DNA from: Chloroflexota bacterium
Lineage (GTDB): Bacteria > Chloroflexota > Limnocylindria > Limnocylindrales > CSP1-4
Direction of reading: 5' to 3'
NCBI GenBank assembly: GCA_003152165.1
Contig: PLZO01000174.1
Span: forward strand, 1 to 36,126
DNA: 36,126 nt
Below are positions 24,093 through 32,954 of this stretch, piece by piece (within the stretch, counting starts at the first letter, position 1; each line of letters starts with the position of its first letter). A model generated the notes under the pieces. It was given only the letters and a program-made list of their open reading frames with translations, was not told the origin of the DNA and did not search any database. The position numbers were made by a program, and so were the translations under genes.

Positions 24093-27000
24093 ATGGTCAC
24101 CCCCACCTACGGCCTGTGGTCGCTCAGGCTCAGGCCATGGCTTGTCATGAGCGCGACGCTGTGCCTCGTGGGCGCAATGGCGTTCCCGCCATCGAGCGTT
24201 GCCGCCGCCGCGCCGACGGCCGCCGGACCATCGCAGAAATGGATCGTGATCCTGCACGACCAGAACGCCGGGCTGCCCGCCAACTCGGCGGCCCGGCTGG
24301 CGGCAGTTCGAGCCGCGCAGGCGCCGATCATCGCGCAGCTCCGTCTGAGCGGCGCGCGCGTCGTTGCCTCGACGTCCCTGGTCAACGCCATCGTCGTCGT
24401 GATGTCCCCCAGGGAGGCGACTTCCCTGGCCGCCAATCCCGCCGTGGCGGAGGTTGTCCCTGACGGCGTGATCGCGGGCCCGTCTCAGTTGGCCGCCCCG
24501 CCGTTGGCCGCGGCGGGTAGCCCGGCCTTGAAGCCGTCGACGACCTCGGCGTCGTCCTGCGGAACGAGCGCCGCGCCTGAGCTCGATCCCGAAGCCCTCT
24601 TCAACATCAATGCCGTTCAGGCCCAGAGCCTGGGCTTCAACGGGGTCGGGGTGACCGTGGCGTTCCTGGCCGACGGCGTCGACCCAACCAACGCCGACTT
24701 CCAGCGCAATCGCGCATACGCTTCGGCCGGCTCGGCCGCCGGTTCGCCGGTGATCACAAAATACGCCGACTTCTCGGGCGAAGGGACCAGCGCCGCCACC
24801 GGCGGCGGTGAGGCGTTCGTCGATGCCAGCTCGATCGCTGCCCAGGGAAACGGCGCGTACGATCTATCGACGTTCGTCAACCCCGCCCACCCGTTGCCCG
24901 CCGGCTGCGACATCAAGATCGTCGGTGTGGCTCCGGGTGCCAACGTGCTGGCGCTTAAGGTCTTCGCGCAGAACGACAACACCACGACCTCCGGCTTCCT
25001 GCAGGCGATCGACTACGCGGTTTCGAGTGGCGCCAAGGTCATCAACGAGTCGTTCGGCTCGGACAACTTCCCGGACACCACCCTCGATGTCGTCCGGGCT
25101 GCCGACGACGCAGCCGTGGCCGCGGGGGTCACGGTCGTCGTGGGCTCCGGCGATGCCGGGATCACGAGCACGATCGGCTCCCCGGCGACCGACCCCAACG
25201 TCATCAGTGTCGGAGCTACGACGACATTCCATGCCTATGCCCAGGACACGTATGGCGGGTTCAACGACCCGCACAGCAATGGCCGATTCGTCGACAACAA
25301 CATCTCAGCCCTGTCCTCCGGCGGCTTTACCCAGGCCGGCAGCACCCTCGACCTGGTTGCGCCCGGCGACCTCAACTGGGCACTGTGCTCCACCGATACG
25401 GCCAACTACGCTGACTGCACTGACGAGCAGGGCCAGCCCTCGCCCATCGAGCTGTCGGGCGGCACGAGCGAATCCGCACCGCTCACAGCTGGGGCAGCTG
25501 CCGATGTGATCCAGGCCTATGCCTCGACCCACGGCGGGGTGGATCCATCGCCGGCGCTCGTCAAGCAGATCCTGATGAGCACGGCCACCGACCTCGATGC
25601 ACCGGCCGCCGAGCAGGGCGCCGGGCTCCTGAATGTCCTGGCCGCCGTGAAGGAGGCGCGCTCGATCGCGGGCACGACGGTCAAGCCGAACGGTGGCCTG
25701 CTGATCGGCCCCGACCAGATCAACGTAGTCCAGCAACCGGGTGCAACGACGACCCAGGCGATCAAGCTCACCAACACCGGGTCGAGCCCCGTTCGTGTCG
25801 CGCTGTCAACCCGCGCTCTGACCCACCAGGTCGCCGACCAGACGGGCTCCTTCTGCATGCAGCCGGGCACCCCTACCGGCTCCTGCCCAGCCAACACGGG
25901 GAGCTTCCTGATCTGGAGCGGGGTGAACGAGGTCTATCAGGAGCAGACCTTCACGGTGCCGCGCAGCGCAGGCCCGTCCCGGCTCGAGTTCATCGCCGAC
26001 TACCCGTTCACCGGTCAGAATTCCCTGCTGCATTTCGCACTGCTCGAGCCGAACGGCACCTACGCGGGCTATTCGCTCCCGCAGGGGCCTGGTGCTTTCG
26101 GCAGAGTCGAGGTGGCTGATCCGCCAGCGGGAACGTGGACCGCCGTGTTCTTCACCGAGCAGAACGATGCGACCCCGGGCGGGGTAGGCACCAGCGGCAC
26201 GGTGGAGTGGGACGCCAGCACACTGGCGTACCGTCCGGCTGGCTCGGTCAGTCCAGCGTCGATCACGATTGGAGCCGGGCACGCAGTGACCGCGCACCTC
26301 CGGATCACCAGCCCATCGGCGGCAGGTGACGCCGATCAATCGGTGGTCGTCTCCACTTCGGGAGGCCAGACGACGATCCCGGTCACCGTCCGCACCGTGG
26401 TTCCGATGACCGCGAACGGCGGCACCTTCGATGGCGTGGTTACCGGTGGCAACGGCCGCGGCGTGCCGGCCCAATCCAACGTGTATTCCTTCGACGTCCC
26501 GGCCGGCAAGACCGACCTCGACGTCAGTGTGGCCTTGGCCACTGATCCGGGGGACATGCTGATCGCCACGCTCGTCGACCCGCAAGGGCACACGGTGGGC
26601 TACTCGACCAACTTCACAATTGACGAGCTCGGAAACCCCATTGCGACACCCGACGTGAGTCTGTACCACGTCGCTCCCGTGGCCGGGCGGTGGCGCCTCA
26701 TCCTCGAGTGGACCAACCCCGTGTCAGGCGCGGAGCTGAACGAGCCGTTCACCGGCGCCATCCGCTTCAACCAGGTCACTGTCAGCAGCAACTTGCCCAA
26801 CAGCCCATCGGCAATGCTGCCCCGGGGGGCGATCGACTCGTTCACGCTCACGGTCACGAACACGGGACTCGCCCCGGAAGCATTCTTCGTCGACCCTCGG
26901 CTGGACCAGCCCGCGACGATCAGTTTGCCCGACCAGAACGGCAGCGCGAGCAACATGACCCTGCCCTTGAAGGCCGGCCTCTCGTTCCCCTACTACCTCG

Positions 27001-27539
27001 TGCCCACGCACACAAGCCAAGTCGAGGCCAGCCTGACCGGCAGCGTGCCCGTGACGTTCGATCTCGAATACTTCCCGGGAGACCCCGATGTGTCGCCGAC
27101 CGTCGCGGCGCCGCGGGTATCGGGATCCTCGAGCGGGAATTCGGCCAGCCTGACCCTCCGGGAGTCGGACGTCAGCCCTGGGCTCTGGCTGCTCAACCCG
27201 GACCAGCTCGGGCCCTACCCGCCCGCCGGCGCCCCCACCGCGACAGCCAGCGCCAGCCTCACCGCCATCACGGACGCCTTTGACCCGACGGTGGCCTCGT
27301 CCACGGGCGATTTCTGGTCTGCAGCCAATGGCCTGACCACATTCTTCAGTCCGGTCTACGTGGCCCCCGGCGGTACCACCACCATCACCATTTCGGTGAC
27401 GCCGCAGGCGGCGCTGGGTACGCAGGTATCCGGGACGCTCTACCTCGACGACTACGCCTTGGGTAGCACAATCGGAGCCATCCTCCCGAACGCAGATGAG
27501 CTGGCCGCCATTCCCTACAGCTACACGGTTCGACAGTAG
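24093..27539 (+). CDS. Secreted subtilisin-fold protease with sedolisin-like catalytic residues
   Basis: The 1148-residue secreted protein has a signal peptide over about 1-38, an I9-like propeptide (KWIVILHDQN to VVPDGVIAG), a clan SB peptidase domain (about 165-520) and C-terminal beta-sandwich domains. The peptidase part starts GVTVAFLADGVDPTNADF (D194, D197), but the subtilisin HGTH motif is absent. In its place is GGGEAFVDASSIAAQG with E240 and D244. Later come VVVGSGDAG, with D354 where subtilisin has the oxyanion Asn, and GGTSESAP, with S459. E-x-x-x-D, the oxyanion Asp and this Ser are the sedolisin (S53) set, while the end of the domain (QILMSTATDLDAPAAEQGAG) is S8-like. ATG 24093 is preferred over 24042 because it starts the signal peptide. 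It should degrade proteins outside the cell, perhaps at low pH. Confidence 0.88.
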   Translation: MVTPTYGLWSLRLRPWLVMSATLCLVGAMAFPPSSVAAAAPTAAGPSQKWIVILHDQNAGLPANSAARLAAVRAAQAPIIAQLRLSGARVVASTSLVNAIVVVMSPREATSLAANPAVAEVVPDGVIAGPSQLAAPPLAAAGSPALKPSTTSASSCGTSAAPELDPEALFNINAVQAQSLGFNGVGVTVAFLADGVDPTNADFQRNRAYASAGSAAGSPVITKYADFSGEGTSAATGGGEAFVDASSIAAQGNGAYDLSTFVNPAHPLPAGCDIKIVGVAPGANVLALKVFAQNDNTTTSGFLQAIDYAVSSGAKVINESFGSDNFPDTTLDVVRAADDAAVAAGVTVVVGSGDAGITSTIGSPATDPNVISVGATTTFHAYAQDTYGGFNDPHSNGRFVDNNISALSSGGFTQAGSTLDLVAPGDLNWALCSTDTANYADCTDEQGQPSPIELSGGTSESAPLTAGAAADVIQAYASTHGGVDPSPALVKQILMSTATDLDAPAAEQGAGLLNVLAAVKEARSIAGTTVKPNGGLLIGPDQINVVQQPGATTTQAIKLTNTGSSPVRVALSTRALTHQVADQTGSFCMQPGTPTGSCPANTGSFLIWSGVNEVYQEQTFTVPRSAGPSRLEFIADYPFTGQNSLLHFALLEPNGTYAGYSLPQGPGAFGRVEVADPPAGTWTAVFFTEQNDATPGGVGTSGTVEWDASTLAYRPAGSVSPASITIGAGHAVTAHLRITSPSAAGDADQSVVVSTSGGQTTIPVTVRTVVPMTANGGTFDGVVTGGNGRGVPAQSNVYSFDVPAGKTDLDVSVALATDPGDMLIATLVDPQGHTVGYSTNFTIDELGNPIATPDVSLYHVAPVAGRWRLILEWTNPVSGAELNEPFTGAIRFNQVTVSSNLPNSPSAMLPRGAIDSFTLTVTNTGLAPEAFFVDPRLDQPATISLPDQNGSASNMTLPLKAGLSFPYYLVPTHTSQVEASLTGSVPVTFDLEYFPGDPDVSPTVAAPRVSGSSSGNSASLTLRESDVSPGLWLLNPDQLGPYPPAGAPTATASASLTAITDAFDPTVASSTGDFWSAANGLTTFFSPVYVAPGGTTTITISVTPQAALGTQVSGTLYLDDYALGSTIGAILPNADELAAIPYSYTVRQ

Positions 27540-27544
27540 CCCAG

Positions 27545-28408
27545 ATGCGGGTCGTGGTCACGGGAGGCAGCGGGAAGGCCGGGCGGTGGGTTGTTCAGCA
27601 CCTGCGTGAACGGGGCTATGACGTGCTCAACGTCGATGTCCGGCACGACGGCAGCGACTTCGGGTTATGTGCCGTTGCGGACCTCACCGATCCGGGTCAG
27701 GCGTTCGAGCTAACCTCGGCGGCGGACGCGATCGTCCACCTCGCCGCGATCCCGGCCCCCGACATGCGCTCCCCGGCGGAAACGTTTCGAATCAACGCCC
27801 TCTCTACCTACAACGTCTTTTCGGCCGCGGAGGCGCACCGCGTGGAGCGGGTGATCTGGGCGTCGAGCGAGACCGTGCTCGGTTTGCCGTTCGATATTCC
27901 GCCCGGGTTCGCCCCGATCGACGAAACGATCGAGCTGCGCCCGGAGAGCTCCTATTCGCTGTCGAAGGTGGTGGGCGAAGCAATGGCCGTCCAGTTCAAC
28001 CGCCGGACGCAGATCCCATTCGTGGGTCTGCGGATCTCGAACATCATGGAGCCGCCCGACTATGTCCGGTTCCCAACGTGGCAGGACGACCCCACACTCC
28101 GGAAGTGGAATCTATGGGGCTACGTCGACGTGCGCGACGTTGCCCAGGCGGTTCGGCGTGGGCTGGAGGCTGACCTGACCGGCGCCGAGGTCTGCATCGT
28201 CGCGGCGGCCGACACCGTGATGGTGCGGCCCAGCGCCGAGCTCATGGCCGAGGTCTTCCCATCGGTGCCCCTGCGCCGCCCGGTCAAAGGTCGTGAGACG
28301 CTTCTCTCGATCGATCGGGCGCGCCGCTTGCTGGGCTACGAACCGGCGTACCGCTGGCAGGACATTGCCCTGGACGTGGCGTCATCCGCCGGAGGGGCGA
28401 AGGGCTGA
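27545..28408 (+). CDS. NAD-dependent epimerase/dehydratase
   Basis: The 287-residue extended SDR has MRVVVTGGSGKAGRWV with the Rossmann loop at 7-13, VNVDVRHDG, VHLAAIP and the catalytic pair Y137-S-L-S-K141. DVRDVAQAVRRGLEAD and a LGYEPAYRWQD tail follow. The family epimerises, dehydrates or oxidises sugar nucleotides and free sugars. The tail and length resemble uronate-dehydrogenase-type members more than UDP-galactose 4-epimerase. It starts five bases after the protease stop with no clear ribosome-binding site, so it is probably translated from the protease transcript, an odd functional pairing. The substrate is unknown. Confidence 0.87.
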   Translation: MRVVVTGGSGKAGRWVVQHLRERGYDVLNVDVRHDGSDFGLCAVADLTDPGQAFELTSAADAIVHLAAIPAPDMRSPAETFRINALSTYNVFSAAEAHRVERVIWASSETVLGLPFDIPPGFAPIDETIELRPESSYSLSKVVGEAMAVQFNRRTQIPFVGLRISNIMEPPDYVRFPTWQDDPTLRKWNLWGYVDVRDVAQAVRRGLEADLTGAEVCIVAAADTVMVRPSAELMAEVFPSVPLRRPVKGRETLLSIDRARRLLGYEPAYRWQDIALDVASSAGGAKG

Positions 28409-28423
28409 CGGAAACCGATCCTT

Positions 28424-28453
28424 GCCCCATACGCGTAGTCTTCGTCGTGGGGC
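28424..28453 (+). terminator. Weak hairpin after the epimerase gene
   Basis: GCCCCA (28424-28429) pairs with TGGGGC (28448-28453) across an 18-base loop. There is no T-run after it. It lies between the epimerase stop and the lipoprotein gene and may end the protease-epimerase transcript inefficiently. Confidence 0.25.
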
Positions 28454-28505
28454 ACGCTAGCCCACACGTGCGGCGATGCCCGCTCGACAGCCTGGGAGAA
28501 CCACC

Positions 28506-29018
28506 ATGTCTCAACCGTCCATCCGGCTTGCCGCTCGTGGCCTGGCTGGCCTGATCACCGTCGCCTTCCTGGCCACGGCGTGCTCGGCAGCTGCCACCGC
28601 CGCTCCGGCGAGCAGCGCGCCCGTCGTGTCGAGCGCCCCTGCTCCATCCGCGCCAGCACCGAGCGCTCCGAGCTCCGCCGCCTCGACCGGCGTTGTCGTG
28701 AGCATGGCTACGACCAGCCTTGGGCCCGTCCTGACCAGCGCCAGCGGCCTGACCCTCTATACGCATACCGGTGACACAGCCACATCGTCCACGTGCACCG
28801 GTGCATGCGCGACGGCCTGGCCGCCCCTCGCGGTCGCGGCAGGCGCGACCGCTACGGCGGGAACAGGCGTGACCGGGACACTCGGTACGCTGACGCGCGC
28901 CGACGGGACCACCCAGGTCACCTACAACGGGATGCCGCTATACGGCTGGAAGAACGACACCAAGGCCGGCGACGTCACGGGTCAGGCCATCAACGGCTTC
29001 CTGGTCGCCAAGCCGTAG
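28506..29018 (+). CDS. Small lipoprotein with COG4315-type repeats
   Basis: The 170-residue protein starts MSQPSIRLAARGLAGLITVA and has the lipobox LATAC with C26, so it should be lipid-anchored outside the membrane. An Ala/Pro/Ser linker to about residue 65 is followed by two copies of the secreted repeat of unknown function (PF03640/COG4315): LGPVLTSASGLTLYTHTGD, then CTGACATAWPPL, and YNGMPLYGWKNDTKAGDVTG. The Y-x-x-T/W-x-x-D signature is seen in both. Two cysteines (CTGAC) may form a disulphide. ATG 28506 has GGGAGAA upstream at about six bases. Homologues are widespread in Actinomycetota and Chloroflexota, with no known biochemical role. Confidence 0.88.
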   Translation: MSQPSIRLAARGLAGLITVAFLATACSAAATAAPASSAPVVSSAPAPSAPAPSAPSSAASTGVVVSMATTSLGPVLTSASGLTLYTHTGDTATSSTCTGACATAWPPLAVAAGATATAGTGVTGTLGTLTRADGTTQVTYNGMPLYGWKNDTKAGDVTGQAINGFLVAKP

Positions 29019-29158
29019 CGACGGCCGGCCACCTAGCCGGCCGGATCCAGCGGGGCACTCGTGTCATCGAAGCGGATCGCCGGCCGCCCGAGTGCCCCGG
29101 GTCGGCAGCGGAACAGCCGTCCGGCGAGCGGCTTGGAAGGCACACGCTCCGACGATGT

Positions 29159-29470
29159 CTGCCATTCGGGCGACGATCCAGCGGCGCGAAGGTGGCCGGC
29201 GTCGAGGATCGAACCGGTTCATTGACCGCGGGCAAGAAGGCCGATATCGTGATCATCGATGACAGCGCGGTCAACGTGGCGCCGATCATCGATCCGATCA
29301 CCGCGGTCGTCTGCGCCGCCGATATCTCGAATGTCGAGACGGTCATCGTGAACGGCAAGACCCTGAAGAGATCGGTTCCTCAATTGTGCCGGACCACGCT
29401 TGAGTCGGGACAGGTTTCGACTCCTCCCCGGGCCGACGCCTTCTGGGGGGCTTCGAAACTGCCCGTTTGA
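29159..29470 (+). pseudogene. Amidohydrolase C-terminal remnant (cytosine deaminase/TrzA-like)
   Basis: From about 29190 the frame reads AKVAGVEDRTGSLTAGKKAD, then IVIIDDSAVNVAPIIDP and SNVETVIVNGKTLKR. That is the C-terminal strand region of TrzA/AtzB-type amidohydrolases, where the barrel ends and the small beta domain returns. The upstream piece AIRATIQ lies in another frame, so a frameshift separates them. The metal-binding barrel is missing altogether and nothing resembling it lies upstream. It is a dead fragment about 80 residues long. The segment 29019-29158 shows nothing else. Confidence 0.65.
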
Positions 29471-29562
29471 TGTACGGCGTGCACGTATCAGCTGGCTGCC
29501 ACACACAGGGAAACTACTCCGGTGCCTGAGCGTTCGGGGATATTTGCCCCGCGCGAAATTCT

Positions 29563-29590
29563 TTGATAGCAGCGGATGAGCGGCTAAGAT
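29563..29590 (+). promoter_or_regulatory. Promoter for the NEW3-ABC operon
   Basis: TTGATA (29563-29568), a 16-base spacer and TAAGAT (29585-29590) form the best sigma-70-like promoter in the window. It would start transcription about 140 bases before ATG 29741. A CGGGG/CCCCG stem lies just upstream (29533-29551). Confidence 0.6.
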
Positions 29591-29740
29591 CAGGGATGCC
29601 CGTTGGGTCGGGTGAAGGAATCTTGATCGCCCGACCACCCCGGTTGAATGGACGCGCGGCGAGGATAGCCAACGTTGCAAGTTCGCCCGACGGGTCAGCC
29701 CATGACTCGCGTCGCGCGACGGAGATCCGATGAGGGAACG

Positions 29741-30895
29741 ATGACGAGAACGCGCTTGGCCGCCTTCGTGCTGTCGGCCGGCCTGCTGCTGATCACCGGC
29801 ATCTCGCCGGTCGTGGTGGCCGCCGCCACGTTCAACGTGACCACGCCCTATCCGGCGGTCACGATCCAACCCGGCAACACGGTGACGTTCAACCTGGATG
29901 TTGCAGTGCCTACGCCCGAGCGCGTGGACCTGGCCGTCTCGGGTACCCCCAGCGGCTGGACGGCCAACCTGCGTGGTGGCGGCAACATCGTCAACGCGGT
30001 CTTTGCCGGTGGCGCGACGGCCGCAGCGGTCCAGCTGTCGATTACGGTCCCCCCGGACGCAACTCCCGGATCGCAGACCCTGACGGTCACGGCGAGCGCG
30101 AGCGAGGGGTCCCGTACGTTGCCGATCGAGGTCACGGTCCTGGGCGCAACAGGTGGAGCGATCACCATGACCAGCGCCTTCCCGCAGCTGTCGGGCGCCC
30201 CGTCCAGCACGTTCACCTATAGCGTGGCCCTCGCGAATACGGGTACCCAGAAAGAGACGTACACGCTGCAGGGCCAGGGTCCCGCAGGCTGGACCGTCTC
30301 CGTCCACCCGTCCGGCAATGCCCAGGCCCTCACGGACACCATCGACGGCGGCGGTAACGACACCCTGAGCGTCACCGCCCAGCCGCCAACGACCGTGGCC
30401 GCCGGCGCCTATCCCCTGCAGGTCACCGCGACCTCGGGTGCCCAGTCGGCCAACGCGGCTCTCGAGGCGGACGTCACCGGGACCCCCGCGCTGACCATGA
30501 GCACGCCCAACCAGGTCCTCAATGCTCAGGTCACCGCGGGTTCGACCGGCACGGTCAGCCTGGTCGTCACGAACACCGGTTCGACGATCCTCCAAGCCGT
30601 GTCGGTCACGGCGGCGGCGCCCACGGGCTGGACCACGGCCTTTGCCCCGGCCACGATCGCGACGATCCAGCCCGGAGCGTCGGTTACCGTGATCGCCACG
30701 GTCAAGCCGTCGAGCGACGCCCTCGCCGGCGACTACGACGTCACGTACACGGCGACAGGAGGCGCCGCTACCGGCACGCTCGACATCAGGACTACTGTTC
30801 AGACCTCCCCGCTGTGGGGCTTCATCGGGCTTGTCCTGATCGCGCTGGTGATCGTGGGTTTAGGCTGGGTCTTCCGCCGCTTTGGCCGGCGCTGA
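29741..30895 (+). CDS. NEW3-domain membrane protein associated with an ABC transporter
   Basis: The 384-residue protein has a signal peptide (MTRTRLAAFVLSAGLLLITG) and three Ig-like beta-sandwich repeats of about 110 residues. The repeats show the NEW3 (PF10633) pattern: QPGNTVTFNLDV, SGWTANLRGGG, FTYSVALANTGTQKETYTL, GPAGWTVSVHP and VSLVVTNTGSTILQAVSV. One transmembrane helix (FIGLVLIALVIVGLGWVF) ends in RRFGRR. It should be anchored with its repeats outside the cell. Such proteins occur next to ABC-2 ATPase/permease pairs, as here, and may help substrate or cell-wall contact. ATG 29741 has GAGGGA three to four bases upstream; the frame back to 29675 has no signal peptide. Confidence 0.88.
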   Translation: MTRTRLAAFVLSAGLLLITGISPVVVAAATFNVTTPYPAVTIQPGNTVTFNLDVAVPTPERVDLAVSGTPSGWTANLRGGGNIVNAVFAGGATAAAVQLSITVPPDATPGSQTLTVTASASEGSRTLPIEVTVLGATGGAITMTSAFPQLSGAPSSTFTYSVALANTGTQKETYTLQGQGPAGWTVSVHPSGNAQALTDTIDGGGNDTLSVTAQPPTTVAAGAYPLQVTATSGAQSANAALEADVTGTPALTMSTPNQVLNAQVTAGSTGTVSLVVTNTGSTILQAVSVTAAAPTGWTTAFAPATIATIQPGASVTVIATVKPSSDALAGDYDVTYTATGGAATGTLDIRTTVQTSPLWGFIGLVLIALVIVGLGWVFRRFGRR

Positions 30896-30896
30896 G

Positions 30897-31910
30897 GTGC
30901 GCAAGCGAGCTCGCCATGCCCGGGCTGTCGTAGCCCCCGACGACGGCCAGGAGCTGGCCATCCAGACGCACGGGCTGACCAAAGCCTACGGCGAGCTGGT
31001 CGCGGTTGACAACCTCAACCTCTCGATTCGGGCGGGCGAGATCTTCGGCCTGCTCGGGCCGAACGGCGCCGGCAAGACGACTACGATCCTGATGCTGCTC
31101 GGGCTGTCGGAGCCCACCCGCGGCCGGGCCGAAGTGGTCGGCTTCGACCCGACTCGGCAGCCCCTCGAGGTGAAGCGGCGAGTGGGCTACCTGCCCGACG
31201 ATGTCGGCTTCTATGCCGAGCTGACCGGCCGCCAGAACATGCGCTACACGGCGGCCCTCAACGGCATCGAGCGACGCGCCGCCAACGAGAAGATCGGGCA
31301 GCTGCTCGAGCAGGTCGGCCTGGCCGACGCGGCCGACCGGCGGGTCGAGCAGTATTCGCGTGGGATGCGCCAGCGCCTGGGCATGGCCGATGCCCTGGTC
31401 AAGGATCCGGCGGTCATGATCCTCGACGAGCCGACGGCATCGATCGACCCGGCCGGCGTCACCGACGTCCTGGCCCTGATTCGGGCTCTCGCCCGCGACA
31501 ACGGCGTGACCGTCCTTCTATCGAGCCACCTGCTCCACCAGGTCCACCAGGTCTGTGACCGCGTCGCGATCTTCAACGCCGGTCGGATCCTGGCCCAGGG
31601 GCAGATGGCCCAGCTCGCCGAGGAGCTGGCTGGCGATCAGCTCGAGCTGGAGGTGGGTCTCGATGGCCCGGCCGACCAGGTCGAGGCGGCCCTGCGCTCC
31701 GTGCGCGGGGTAGTGGAGGTGCATCGTGATGTGCGCGACCCAAGCCTGTGGCACGTGACCGGGCCGCAGGCAATCCGCGACCACCTGGCCGTCGACCTCG
31801 CCGCCCGGGGAATGAGCGTCCGGCATCTGCGCCGGGTCGGCGACGAGCTCGACGAGATCTACCTGCGCTACTTCAGCCGCGACGAGGGCGACCGTGGCCA
31901 CGCCGCCTGA
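30897..31910 (+). CDS. ABC-2 type transporter ATP-binding protein
   Basis: The 337-residue ATPase has Walker A GPNGAGKTT (K60), a Q-loop region VGYLPDDVGFYAELTGRQNM, signature YSRGMRQRLGMADAL, Walker B VMILDEPTASIDP and switch His in LLSSHLLHQVH. The C-terminal 100 residues form the extra domain typical of ABC-2 exporters (DrrA/CcmA-like), ending DELDEIYLRYFSR. It energises the permease encoded downstream. The start is uncertain: GTG 30897 follows the NEW3 stop by one base, and TTG 30882 would overlap it. Neither has a ribosome-binding site, so coupling is likely. Its 3' end overlaps the permease gene by 17 bases. Confidence 0.93.
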   Translation: MRKRARHARAVVAPDDGQELAIQTHGLTKAYGELVAVDNLNLSIRAGEIFGLLGPNGAGKTTTILMLLGLSEPTRGRAEVVGFDPTRQPLEVKRRVGYLPDDVGFYAELTGRQNMRYTAALNGIERRAANEKIGQLLEQVGLADAADRRVEQYSRGMRQRLGMADALVKDPAVMILDEPTASIDPAGVTDVLALIRALARDNGVTVLLSSHLLHQVHQVCDRVAIFNAGRILAQGQMAQLAEELAGDQLELEVGLDGPADQVEAALRSVRGVVEVHRDVRDPSLWHVTGPQAIRDHLAVDLAARGMSVRHLRRVGDELDEIYLRYFSRDEGDRGHAA

Positions 31911-32919
31911 CGCCCTTGTCCTGGCGGATCCGATCCCTGCTCGCCCAGCTCCACCGCGGCCGCCGCGGTCCGGCTGGCGGGTCGTCGCAGCCAAGGAGTT
32001 CGGCGACGGGATCCTGAGCGTCCGGCTGTTCATCCTGATCGCGCTGCTTGGCCTCGCTGCGATTGGTGCGATCTACTCGACCGCCTCCTACGTCGGTACT
32101 AATGCCCAGGCGGCTACCGGTGCCACCGGCCTGTTCGTGCTGCTCTTCAGCCATTCGGACCCGACCTCGCAGGTGCCGTCGTTCGCTGCGCTGATCGGCC
32201 TCCTTGGCCCGCTCCTCGGGATCGCCTTCGGCTTTGACGCGATCAATGGCGAACGCTCCGAACGGACCTTGCCCCGGCTGATCGCCCAACCGATCCATCG
32301 CGATGCGGTGATCGTCGGCAAGTTCGCCGCCGGACTGGGGGTGATCGGACTGGTCCTGCTGGCGATCACCCTGCTCGTGTCCGGCGTGGCCTTCATCGTG
32401 CTCGGCGTGAGCCCCAGCCCGGACGATGTCGCCCGCCTCGCGGCCTGGTTCGTAGTCGCCCTGGCCTACCTGGGGTTCTGGCTCGCTTTCGCGATGCTGT
32501 GCTCGGTGGCCGTCCGGCGCGCTGCCACGTCGGCCCTGGCCGCGATCGCCCTGTGGATCGTCCTCACGATCTTCGCCGCCCTGCTTGTCGGGATCGTTGC
32601 GAGCTACCTCGCGCCGGTTCCGACCAGCGCCACGACCGACCAGCAGATTGCCAATGCCCAGCTCCAACTCGATCTCGCTCGGGTCTCGCCCGGCACGCTC
32701 TACTCCGAGGCTGCTGCTTACCTGCTTGATCCCACGGTCCAGACTGTGGGCATCGTACCGGTCGACCAGCAGACCAACAGCCGGGCGATTCCGTCGATCC
32801 TGCCGCTCGACCAGAGCCTGCTCTTGGCCTGGCCGCAGGTGGTAGCGCTGCTCGGTCTAACCGTCGTCTGCTTCGGGCTGGGCTACGTCGCGTTCATGCG
32901 CCAGGAAGTCAGAGCCTAG
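31894..32919 (+). CDS. ABC-2 type transporter permease
   Basis: The 341-residue membrane protein has a Pro/Ala-rich cytoplasmic N-terminus, then WRVVAAKEFGDGILSVRLF, and six hydrophobic segments beginning ILIALLGLAAIGAIYST. The segment FGFDAINGERSERTLPRLI is the typical cytoplasmic loop of ABC-2 family permeases (NosY-like). It forms the export channel with the ATPase encoded immediately before it. GTG 31894 overlaps the ATPase frame by 17 bases. The NEW3 protein, ATPase and permease form one operon; the cargo is unknown. It converges with the SDR pseudogene across 35 bases that show no hairpin. Confidence 0.9.
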   Translation: MATPPDALVLADPIPARPAPPRPPRSGWRVVAAKEFGDGILSVRLFILIALLGLAAIGAIYSTASYVGTNAQAATGATGLFVLLFSHSDPTSQVPSFAALIGLLGPLLGIAFGFDAINGERSERTLPRLIAQPIHRDAVIVGKFAAGLGVIGLVLLAITLLVSGVAFIVLGVSPSPDDVARLAAWFVVALAYLGFWLAFAMLCSVAVRRAATSALAAIALWIVLTIFAALLVGIVASYLAPVPTSATTDQQIANAQLQLDLARVSPGTLYSEAAAYLLDPTVQTVGIVPVDQQTNSRAIPSILPLDQSLLLAWPQVVALLGLTVVCFGLGYVAFMRQEVRA

Positions 32920-32954
32920 CCGCGCGTCGGGGGTCCGGGCGGCGGTCGACTCGC

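Noticed and set aside
29219-30595. 458-residue minus-strand frame opposite the NEW3 gene
   Set aside because: Arg/Gly-rich composition without motifs; the plus strand encodes recognisable NEW3 repeats.
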